From contig CAMKRZ010000002.1 in NCBI GenBank assembly GCA_946415315.1, forward strand, positions 1 to 64,000: a stretch of DNA of 64,000 bases, read 5' to 3'. The notes under the pieces are model-generated. The model was given only the letters and a program-made list of their open reading frames with translations, was not told the DNA's origin and did no database searches. This document shows, piece by piece, positions 29,240 to 37,035 of this stretch. Both the position numbers and the translations under genes were made by a program. The stretch is from an uncultured Lachnoclostridium sp. Lineage in GTDB: Bacteria; Bacillota; Clostridia; Lachnospirales; Lachnospiraceae. Within the stretch, counting starts at the first letter, position 1. Each line of letters begins with the position of its first letter.

Positions 29240-30288
29240 TGAACGATATCCTTAAGTGCTCCGATCAGCGCGTCCATCTCCTCGTCGGTTCCGACCGTTA
29301 TGCGCAGCCAGTTGTCGATGCGGGGTTTCTTCCAGTGACGGACGAAAATATCCCTCTTCTTCAACTCCTCAAAGATCACGTCAGCCGGCACTTTCTCGTG
29401 TGACGCAAAATAGAAATTCGTCGAAGACGGAAGAACCGTAAAGCCGAGCTCCTGAAGCTTCGGAAGATACGCCTCGCGCGTCTCTACGACCTTCGCGACT
29501 GTCTTCTTCCAGTAATCGGTGTCGCGCATCGAGGCAGCGCCCGCACGGATCGTCACCTGATCCATGGTGTAGGAGTTGTAAGCGAACTTGATGTCCGAAA
29601 GCGCTTTGATCATTTCCCGGCCGGCCATGGCAAAACCGATCCGGTTGCCCGCCATGCTGCGTGATTTGGAGTACGTCTGCACAACCAGAAGGTTGTCGTA
29701 TTCTACAAGTAACGGAAGGCAGCTCTCACCTCCGAAATCGACGTACGCCTCGTCGATGATCACGGTCACGTTACGGTTTGCATCCAGAATTTTCCGAATG
29801 TCCGAAACGGGCATCGCGATCGAGGTCGGCGCGTTCGGGTTTGCGATGACGATTCCGCCGTTCTCCGTAAGATAATCCTCCGGATTGATCCGGAAGTTCT
29901 CGTCGAGAGGTATCATCCGGTAAGGGATCCGGTACAGTTCCGCCCATACATCGTAAAATGAGTACGTCACGTCCGGAAAGAGAATTGGCTTGTCACCGTT
30001 AAAAAACGTGAGAAATGCCATTCCCAGCACGTCGTCCGAACCGACTCCCACAAACACCTGATCCTTCTCTACGCCATACACATCGGCGATGGCGGAAACA
30101 AGCTCCGTAGCTGCCGCATCGGGGTACTTGCGCGAAAGATCGCTGTTGAACTCCCGGATCGCCGCGGCCGCTGCAGGCGACGGCGGGTAGGGGTTTTCAT
30201 TCGTATTCAGTTTGATCACAGGGCGCTGCGGCTGCTCCCCCGGCACATAGGGGGTCACGCGGCGCACATTATCCTGCCAGTTGCTCAT
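29236..30288 (-). CDS. hisC: Histidinol-phosphate aminotransferase
   Basis: This 350-residue PLP-dependent aminotransferase acts in histidine synthesis. It has the N-terminal YVPGEQPQ motif, NTNENPYPPSP, and the PLP lysine in SKSRSMAGNRIG. The start at 30288 has AAGGAA about 10 bases upstream. It is linked to queH rather than to other his genes, so a broader specificity cannot be excluded. Confidence 0.88.
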   Translation of the reverse strand: MSNWQDNVRRVTPYVPGEQPQRPVIKLNTNENPYPPSPAAAAAIREFNSDLSRKYPDAAATELVSAIADVYGVEKDQVFVGVGSDDVLGMAFLTFFNGDKPILFPDVTYSFYDVWAELYRIPYRMIPLDENFRINPEDYLTENGGIVIANPNAPTSIAMPVSDIRKILDANRNVTVIIDEAYVDFGGESCLPLLVEYDNLLVVQTYSKSRSMAGNRIGFAMAGREMIKALSDIKFAYNSYTMDQVTIRAGAASMRDTDYWKKTVAKVVETREAYLPKLQELGFTVLPSSTNFYFASHEKVPADVIFEELKKRDIFVRHWKKPRIDNWLRITVGTDEEMDALIGALKDIVQ

Positions 30289-30365
30289 AGATTCTATATT
30301 CCTTCCTGCGAAGCAAAATGACAACGTCGCAAAACGACGCACTTCTGCCCCGCGCATACCCGGAC

Positions 30366-31556
30366 TTACCGAAGACCGTATTCCTCGGCAAGCGCTTTGA
30401 ACCCGGGCAGTGAACGCTCGATCATGTCGTACGAAACACAGTATGCCAGTCTCACATAGCCGGGTCCGCCGAAGCCGGTTCCCGCCACCATGAGAATATG
30501 ATACTTCTTCGCGGCTGCCACGAACGCCTTGTCGTCTCCGTTCGGCGCCTTCACAAAGAGATAGAACGCGCCCTGCGGCTTGATGCAGGAGAAGCCGTAC
30601 TCGGTAAGCTTCCCGTACAGAAGCTCACGGTTACGGTTGTAGATCTCCACATCCACCTTCGCGTCCTGGCAGCGTCCGACAACCTTCTGGATCAGCGAAG
30701 GCGCATTTACGAAACCGAGTACACGGTTTGCCGCTGCAGCGCCCGGGATGATCTCATCCGCGTCGTCGAGCTCGTCCGGAAGCACCAGATAACCGATGCG
30801 CTCGCCGGGAAGCGAAAGCGACTTGCTGTAGGAATACCCTACAACCGTGTTATGGTAATATTTCGTCAGATACGGAACAGTCGCTCCGTCGTACACAAGC
30901 TCGCGGTACGGCTCATCGGCGATGAGATAAATGCTGGTCCCGTACTCAGCCTCCTTCGCGCGCAGCACATCGGCGATCTTCACGATCAACTCCTCGGAGT
31001 ACACAACACCGGTCGGGTTGTTCGGTGTGTTGACAATGAGCGCCTTCGTCTTCGGCGTGATCACGGAAGCAAGCACCTCCGGAACCGGCAGAAACGTGTC
31101 GGGATCGGTAGCCGCAATCACGAGCACGCCGTCAGCATTGCGGACATAGTTGCGGTACTCGCCGAAGAACGGCGCAAACGTGATCACCTCGTCACCGGGG
31201 TTTACCAGCGTCTTCAGGATGACGTTCAAGCCGCCTGCCGCGCCAACCGTCATGAGTATATTTTTCGCGGAAAATGCAGTCCCGAACTCCTTGTTCAGAT
31301 GATCTGCGATCGACGCGCGGACGTCCTCAAACCCCGCATTGTTCATATATCCGTGCAACACGTTCTCGTCCTCATGGGCAACGATGTCGAGAAGGGTCTC
31401 ACGAATTTCTGCTGGTGGAACCACACTCGGGTTTCCGAGGCTGTAATCGTAGACGTTCTCGCGTCCGAATTCCTTTGCCATTTTCGTGCCTTCCTCAAAC
31501 ATCGCGCGGATCGCCGAGCCGTTTCTGTTGAGGTCGAGAATCATGGAATTGATCAT
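30366..31556 (-). CDS. Class I/II pyridoxal-phosphate aminotransferase
   Basis: The 396-residue fold type I enzyme has NTPNNPTGVVYSEE, DEPYRELVY and the PLP lysine in YSYSKSLSLPGER. It resembles AspC-type aminotransferases. The start is supported by AAGGAGAT nine to ten bases upstream. It is followed by hisC and queH on the same strand. Substrate is not determined by sequence. Confidence 0.88.
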   Translation of the reverse strand: MINSMILDLNRNGSAIRAMFEEGTKMAKEFGRENVYDYSLGNPSVVPPAEIRETLLDIVAHEDENVLHGYMNNAGFEDVRASIADHLNKEFGTAFSAKNILMTVGAAGGLNVILKTLVNPGDEVITFAPFFGEYRNYVRNADGVLVIAATDPDTFLPVPEVLASVITPKTKALIVNTPNNPTGVVYSEELIVKIADVLRAKEAEYGTSIYLIADEPYRELVYDGATVPYLTKYYHNTVVGYSYSKSLSLPGERIGYLVLPDELDDADEIIPGAAAANRVLGFVNAPSLIQKVVGRCQDAKVDVEIYNRNRELLYGKLTEYGFSCIKPQGAFYLFVKAPNGDDKAFVAAAKKYHILMVAGTGFGGPGYVRLAYCVSYDMIERSLPGFKALAEEYGLR

Positions 31557-31660
31557 TGTATGTATCTCCTTCCTTGATGCGCCTTTCGGTTACCGTTCCG
31601 GGCGCATATACACGCACATTTTACCACGGTAACACACGGAAGTAAAGCATGGATTCCCTG

Positions 31661-31689
31661 TTGTTTTATGCTCTTTTGTATGGTATAAT
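31661..31689 (+). promoter_or_regulatory. Promoter of the AAA+ gene pair
   Basis: TTGTTT (31661-31666) and TATAAT (31684-31689) are 17 bp apart, 33 bases upstream of the ATG at 31723. Confidence 0.7.
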
Positions 31690-31722
31690 GGGGCGAATTG
31701 ATCGCGTGGAGGTAAGCACAGA

Positions 31723-33756
31723 ATGCTCGACGGAAAGATTGAATTTGACCAGAACTGGGTGCTGAGCAAAAGGGACGAGGACAAACTCCCCGTCGATACT
31801 GTCAAAGACAAACTGCAGAGTATGTTCGGCGAGAGTTTTCAGGTGGATCACGAGGACTATGCCCTGATCACGTTCTCCCTGGAAAGCGGAGCTGTCGAAC
31901 AGACCGCACAGCAGATTAACTCTGTTCTGCAGCAGGAGTTTTCCCTTGAGAACGGACGCCAGATCCACGAGTCCGACAAATCCGTTTACTACGTCTATCC
32001 GGAGGTTATGCTCTCCATGACGTCGGCCGGACGGCATGAGGATACACCTCCGATCTCCTACTTTGATTCGCTTGTCGGCTGGGATGCGTTCAAGAAGCTC
32101 TGCAACGAGATCGCAAGCGTGGCTCCGCAGATCCGCAACCACAACACGCAGATCAGTTTCCAGCATCAGAACTATCTCTTCTCTGTCAACGACGGTGCCG
32201 GTCTGACGACCATGCTGAACACGTTCGTCGATTTTGTTACCGCTCTTGGTCTGTTCCCGTTCTGCAAGGATGATCCGGTCCAGGAGATCCGTATGGGCAT
32301 GCGCACCGAAGACGGATTTACATCACCGTTCGACGCGATTTCTTCTCTTCAGAAACTCGAGAATCGAAACCGTCTCGTCTGTTTCGATATCCGTGCTCTC
32401 ACCGAACGCGCCCGTCTCGGCGATCTGAAGTCTTTCCTGCGTCAGCTGATCCCGCTGGAAAGCGATTATATCTTTGCATTCCGCGTTTCCTATATCGAGC
32501 CGAACGCCCTCAAAGCGCTCGACGACACCATCAGCGATGTTCTGTATCTTCGCACGATCGCCGTTCCGCCGTACACGAACGACCAGTTGAAGCAAGGTGC
32601 CATCCTTGCGCTCGGCGACTACTCGTTCAAAGTTGCCGACGACGCATGGGACGTATTTTTCTCACGCATTGCCGAGGAAAAAAGCGACGGCCGGTTCTAC
32701 GGCATGCAGTCCGTGCGCAAGATCGTTTGCGAGATGCTTTGGCTGAAGCATCTTGCTGACGCGAAAGCGGCCTCTGTTGAAGACAGCGGCAAGGGCGCCG
32801 ACAATCAGGAAACACCTGCGACCCAAGCCACCTCTTTCACCGCTGACATTCCCGTGCTCACCACGATCACGAAGGAAGATATTCTTCCTCTCTCAACCAC
32901 ATACTGCGAGAACAAACGCTGCGGTTTCGACGAACTTGCCGAACTGATCGGCATGGAAGCCATCACCGAACGCATCCGTGAGATCGTCTCACAAGTCAAA
33001 TACGCGCTCAAGGACAAGTCGGTCGACCGTCCCACGCTTCACATGCGCTTCACCGGCGCGCCCGGTACCGGCAAAACGACCGTTGCCCGCATTCTCGGAC
33101 GCATTTTCGCGGAAAACGGTATCCTTCGCAACGGCTACTTCTTCGAGTACATGTCGCGCGATCTGTGCGGCGAGTACGTCGGTCAGACGGCTCCGAAGAC
33201 GGCTGCCATCTGCCGTGACGCCTACGGTTCCGTGCTCTTTATCGATGAGGCATACGCCCTCTACAGCGGCGAGAGCAACAACGATTACGGCAAAGAAGCT
33301 CTCGCCACGCTCATCTCCGAGATGGAAAACCATCGCGACGATATGGTAGTCATTATGGCCGGTTACCGCGACGATATGGACAAGCTGATGGAGGGCAACG
33401 CCGGACTCCGCTCCCGCATGCCGTATCAGATTGATTTTCCGAGTTATAGCAAGAAGCAGCTGACGGACATCTTCATGCTGATGGTGCGCAAGCATTTTTC
33501 GTATGAACCGGACCTCGAGCAGACTGCCGCTGACTTCTTCAACTCCCTTGACCAGTCATACGTCGATTCGCAGGATTTCGCGAACGCCCGCTTTGTGCGC
33601 AACCTGTACGAGCGCACCTGGTCGAAAGCCGCGATCCGCTCGCAGATGGACGGTCGCGAAAATATCCTGATCACCTCCGATGACTTCCGTTCGGCGGCTT
33701 CGGAAAATGAATTCTCCGAAAAATTGATGACGAAGCACACTCTCGGTTTCATCTGA
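31723..33756 (+). CDS. AAA+ ATPase (CbbX/SpoVK-like) with N-terminal extension
   Basis: The 677-residue protein has a C-terminal AAA+ module of the CbbX/SpoVK group: Walker A GAPGTGKT at 445-452, the pore-like FFEYMSRDLCGEYVGQTAPKT, Walker B VLFIDEAYAL near 503 and sensor/arginine-finger sequence AGLRSRMPY. The first about 370 residues lack Walker motifs but contain a helical segment (FDSLVGWDAFKKLCNEIA) that may be a degenerate second AAA+ domain. A linker near 350-380 is Ala/Thr-rich. It is followed by a small gene in the same operon, a likely partner. Confidence 0.85.
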   Translation: MLDGKIEFDQNWVLSKRDEDKLPVDTVKDKLQSMFGESFQVDHEDYALITFSLESGAVEQTAQQINSVLQQEFSLENGRQIHESDKSVYYVYPEVMLSMTSAGRHEDTPPISYFDSLVGWDAFKKLCNEIASVAPQIRNHNTQISFQHQNYLFSVNDGAGLTTMLNTFVDFVTALGLFPFCKDDPVQEIRMGMRTEDGFTSPFDAISSLQKLENRNRLVCFDIRALTERARLGDLKSFLRQLIPLESDYIFAFRVSYIEPNALKALDDTISDVLYLRTIAVPPYTNDQLKQGAILALGDYSFKVADDAWDVFFSRIAEEKSDGRFYGMQSVRKIVCEMLWLKHLADAKAASVEDSGKGADNQETPATQATSFTADIPVLTTITKEDILPLSTTYCENKRCGFDELAELIGMEAITERIREIVSQVKYALKDKSVDRPTLHMRFTGAPGTGKTTVARILGRIFAENGILRNGYFFEYMSRDLCGEYVGQTAPKTAAICRDAYGSVLFIDEAYALYSGESNNDYGKEALATLISEMENHRDDMVVIMAGYRDDMDKLMEGNAGLRSRMPYQIDFPSYSKKQLTDIFMLMVRKHFSYEPDLEQTAADFFNSLDQSYVDSQDFANARFVRNLYERTWSKAAIRSQMDGRENILITSDDFRSAASENEFSEKLMTKHTLGFI

Positions 33757-33789
33757 GAGTCTTAAAAACCATTTACGAAAGGCGGCAAT

Positions 33790-34257
33790 ATGGCTACATC
33801 CCAGGAAGAAATTGACTCCAAACGAGTGTTTCAATCGCTGAAGCAGGTGGTCGCGAATCTTGTACAGAATTATAACTGCGACGATGAGGCAATGAAGATT
33901 GAATTTTCAGTCGATTCCGAACCGTTCGAAGTGCATTTCCGCTACAGCATGCACCCGAGCTCGCAGCTCCTCACGCTTTACTCCAAACTGAGCTTTACGG
34001 TTGATGAACAATACCGCGAGAAGTACGCCAGCGCGATCTGCGACCTCAACTATGAGCGCATGTACGGCGCCACGTTTGACTTCTCTCCATCCCGGGGATT
34101 CACCGTGTACCGCTCCGCGGTTTACTACCAGAAAAGCCTGATCTCCAGGGAACTGCTGGAGACGTTCTCACGCGAGACATATGCCACTGTCAACAAATAC
34201 TCGCAGTATCTGTATGACATTTCTCACGGTGTTGAGTCGACGCTTCCCGCTGAGTGA
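33790..34257 (+). CDS. Small YbjN-like protein, partner of the AAA+ gene
   Basis: This 155-residue soluble protein has an alternating alpha/beta pattern resembling YbjN/type III chaperone-like folds; similarity is weak and by eye. AAAGGCGG lies upstream of the ATG. It is 33 bases after the AAA+ gene and ahead of a strong terminator, so the two form a two-gene operon. Function is unknown; an adaptor or substrate role for the ATPase is possible. Confidence 0.7.
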   Translation: MATSQEEIDSKRVFQSLKQVVANLVQNYNCDDEAMKIEFSVDSEPFEVHFRYSMHPSSQLLTLYSKLSFTVDEQYREKYASAICDLNYERMYGATFDFSPSRGFTVYRSAVYYQKSLISRELLETFSRETYATVNKYSQYLYDISHGVESTLPAE

Positions 34258-34284
34258 ACCGGTGATTTATTCATATGGACATAA

Positions 34285-34320
34285 GAAAAGATCGGAGAAT
34301 TTCACCGATCTTTTCTTTTT
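34285..34320. terminator. Terminator between AAA+ operon and sigma-factor gene
   Basis: GAAAAGATCGG pairs with CCGATCTTTTC around a nine-base loop, followed by TTTTT. The A-rich left arm makes it partly bidirectional between convergent genes. Confidence 0.9.
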
Positions 34321-34363
34321 GTGCAATGCAGTTGGTTTGCTCAGTCAGAAGTTGAGTTATGAT

Positions 34364-36856
34364 TTATTTCGATGTTTTTTCAAACTCCTCCCGGTCCTGC
34401 ACTCCGCAGGCATTTTTGAACACAACCGTTTTGCCTTCGTCTTCGACAAAGGTATATTCAACAAAGCCACGACATCCTTCGCTTATGTCTTTAGGCTCGT
34501 AGCGGCGCATGAGTCCGTCGTTTATCGGGAAAAATCCGTCGCCTTCTCCCTCGTACTCCGTCAGTTCCCAAACGTTTTCAATCTCGTCATTCACAGGACG
34601 CTTGTATTTTACAAGCCCGATACCGTCTGCGTACCAGCATTCCATATGTCCGCCGAAATATCCAAGACCGCCTTTATAGCCCGAAGCATCAAGGCTTACA
34701 TGCCGGCAGTTTTCAAACGTGCCCGCCGGTGTGCTCACACTTTCGTTTTCGCCGACAGTTACAGCAGTGGTTATCGCTGTTCCGTAGTATTCTGTCGCGA
34801 TCGTGTCAGTAAATCCCGGCGTCCATTTGTCACACCATACGCGGCCGGTACCGCCTTGTATGATGCTGTACAGGTAATTATAGCGCAACCTGGACTGCTG
34901 AGCTCCTTTTAAACGTTCCTTCCACTCGAACGATTCTCTTGTTTCGGTAAATATGTCAGAGACACATACCGTGCCGTCCTTTCTTTTTGCCTCGTAAATA
35001 TCAAAGAAATTCCACAGTCCTTTTTCTTTACAGTCCGGTGTGAATTCGGGATCGGTACTGAATATCCTGTCCATGACGTCGTATGCCGCCTGAAACCACA
35101 CCTTTTGCTTCCTGGTTTTTGCGAGCATTTCCGCTGCTTTCATCCTGTCGCGCACTTCTACAAGACGCCACTGATCATTTCCGTACTCCTCGGCGTATTT
35201 GTTCGCCGCATATCTCATGATCCCGGCAAATGTATTCGCACCTTCCTTCAAACACAAAACGCTGTAGGCAGATACGACCGCCTCGCCGTTTTTATAGGAT
35301 GTGACTTCAAACACATTTTCCTGAGCGTATTCATCTCCGTAGTGATCTGTCTCGTATTCCCAGCGGTTTCCGGGATAAAACGGTATCATACCGTCGCCGC
35401 CTTTAACAGTGAACTTTACCAGACTTACTTTTGAATCGTTGTATTCCGAATACACGATACCAACGCCGGGACAATATACCGTTTTATAATTCCCGGAGAT
35501 TGAATAAACGGTGCAGTGCTCAAAAACACCTGCTTTGGTGCTCACAGTCGCTTCAGTGCTTTCGCAGGTCAGCGTCGACACACCGTCGCTCGACACCACA
35601 GTGTCGCCTTGTTTTAAATCAGGATCGTAGATCATACCGTCACATAAGCTTGCGTACCAGAAGACAGGCATGCCGCCGTTCCCGTATCCGGGCTGACTGA
35701 TAAAATACAGTATGCCGTCTATGTAACGGTAAACCTCTCCCGTAGCGTTGTACCCAAGTATTCTGTCCGGGTTGAGTTCTATACGCTTCCTCTCCACCGC
35801 TATCGCCGACTTCGCGTTTGCATAGTAAACGTCAGACGGTTCTAAAAGATCAAGCACTTCGTTATAGCACGCGAATCCTTCGTCCGGCTTCTTCAATCCG
35901 AAATAATTGTGTCCAAGCCAGAAATGGCAGTACGCCTCTGCCTTTTTCATTTTGTGCTTTCGCGTGTAGGGTATTTCTGTTTCAAGCATGAATTTAACGT
36001 ATTCTTCGCCCGGATATATATCTGATTCATTGGCGATCACGCTCATCATAACTTCTTCGTTTCCGCTTTTCTCCGCGTGCTTTTTTATCTCAGACAGAAC
36101 CTGCTCGTTTTGCTGACCCAGCAGCCACCAGTATCCGAGCAGAAGGATGTCCGCCATCGCGTGGCTTTTGTTCTTTCCGTCCGACAACTCGCCTGCCGCT
36201 GCAAGCACGTTTTTGTAATCATTTTCAAAGCCGTTTTTGTTCTTTTTCAGTCTCCAGAGTTTCAACTCGTCCACCTGACGCAGGACGCGTTTCACCATGG
36301 TTTCATTTTCATCAAATTCTTTATCCATTATTCCGAATCCCTCCCTGAGCTTTTTTCTGCCTTCGTTCAGCCGCCATTTGACTGTTCCGACCGGTACGGA
36401 CAGCCTTTCGGCGATTTCGGAAACGGAAAATCCGTCGAAATAATGAAGTTGTATAACCTTTCCGATCTTTTCGCTCAGTTTTGATACAGCGTCATGAATA
36501 TCGTCATATTCGTCGAGCTTCTCCGCGTCCGGAATATCAAGATCAAGCGCGTCAAGACTTATTGCGGGAATGGCGGAGGCATAGCGTTCGTTAATCTTCA
36601 ACGCACATCTGCCTGCGATCGCGCAAACCCACGGACGAAACGACGCCTTTTCGTGTAGTTGGGACAGATTCATCCATGCGGAAACAAACGCATCCTGACA
36701 CGCATCCTGAGCGGAAAACTCGTTTCCTGTGATCTTGACCGCTGTTCCCATGACTGATCTTTCATGGCGCGAAACAAGTTCTCCGTATGCTCTGTTGTCA
36801 CCGAGAAGCGTCATTTCCACGAGCATCGTATCGTCATATCCGTTATACTTGTTCAT
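34364..36856 (-). CDS. Sigma-70 (ECF-like) factor with a large C-terminal extension
   Basis: Residues about 1-170 of 830 form an ECF sigma factor: region 2 (AYGELVSRHERSVMGTAVKITG, then AQDACQDAFVSAW) and region 4 (HYFDGFSVSEIAERLSVPVGTVKWRL). A roughly 170-residue helical stretch with TPR-like character follows, then a long extension. That extension contains a duplicated module (STKAGVFEHC near 455; STPAGTFENC later), each copy followed by a PGVGIV- or DGIGLVKY-type segment and a WEYE- or RRYE-type segment. No membrane span is seen. The start at 36856 has AAAGGAG and lies downstream of the promoter. No anti-sigma gene is adjacent. Confidence 0.85.
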   Translation of the reverse strand: MNKYNGYDDTMLVEMTLLGDNRAYGELVSRHERSVMGTAVKITGNEFSAQDACQDAFVSAWMNLSQLHEKASFRPWVCAIAGRCALKINERYASAIPAISLDALDLDIPDAEKLDEYDDIHDAVSKLSEKIGKVIQLHYFDGFSVSEIAERLSVPVGTVKWRLNEGRKKLREGFGIMDKEFDENETMVKRVLRQVDELKLWRLKKNKNGFENDYKNVLAAAGELSDGKNKSHAMADILLLGYWWLLGQQNEQVLSEIKKHAEKSGNEEVMMSVIANESDIYPGEEYVKFMLETEIPYTRKHKMKKAEAYCHFWLGHNYFGLKKPDEGFACYNEVLDLLEPSDVYYANAKSAIAVERKRIELNPDRILGYNATGEVYRYIDGILYFISQPGYGNGGMPVFWYASLCDGMIYDPDLKQGDTVVSSDGVSTLTCESTEATVSTKAGVFEHCTVYSISGNYKTVYCPGVGIVYSEYNDSKVSLVKFTVKGGDGMIPFYPGNRWEYETDHYGDEYAQENVFEVTSYKNGEAVVSAYSVLCLKEGANTFAGIMRYAANKYAEEYGNDQWRLVEVRDRMKAAEMLAKTRKQKVWFQAAYDVMDRIFSTDPEFTPDCKEKGLWNFFDIYEAKRKDGTVCVSDIFTETRESFEWKERLKGAQQSRLRYNYLYSIIQGGTGRVWCDKWTPGFTDTIATEYYGTAITTAVTVGENESVSTPAGTFENCRHVSLDASGYKGGLGYFGGHMECWYADGIGLVKYKRPVNDEIENVWELTEYEGEGDGFFPINDGLMRRYEPKDISEGCRGFVEYTFVEDEGKTVVFKNACGVQDREEFEKTSK

Positions 36857-36946
36857 GTTTTCTCCTTTCCTATCCGTTTCACTACATAAGAGGCGAAAAA
36901 CAGGGAAAAGGTTGGGTTTCAAATAATGTTTTTTCAGATTCGACTT

Positions 36947-36974
36947 ATTATACCACATAAAAAGTGTGAACCAA
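36947..36974 (-). promoter_or_regulatory. Promoter of the sigma-factor gene
   Basis: TTGGTT (36969-36974) and TATAAT (36947-36952) on the minus strand are 16 bp apart. The leader of about 85 bases excludes the upstream in-frame start at 36997. Confidence 0.6.
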
Positions 36975-37035
36975 TTAGAGTCAGATTGCTTTAGCAAGGA
37001 AAAGGACGGGCATTTTACTGTCCGTCCAATGATCT

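Noticed and set aside
34364-36997. Possible frameshift or gene merger in the sigma-factor gene
   Set aside because: The frame is open throughout and motif spacing is regular; no stop or overlapping frame suggests a split, so I treat it as one protein.
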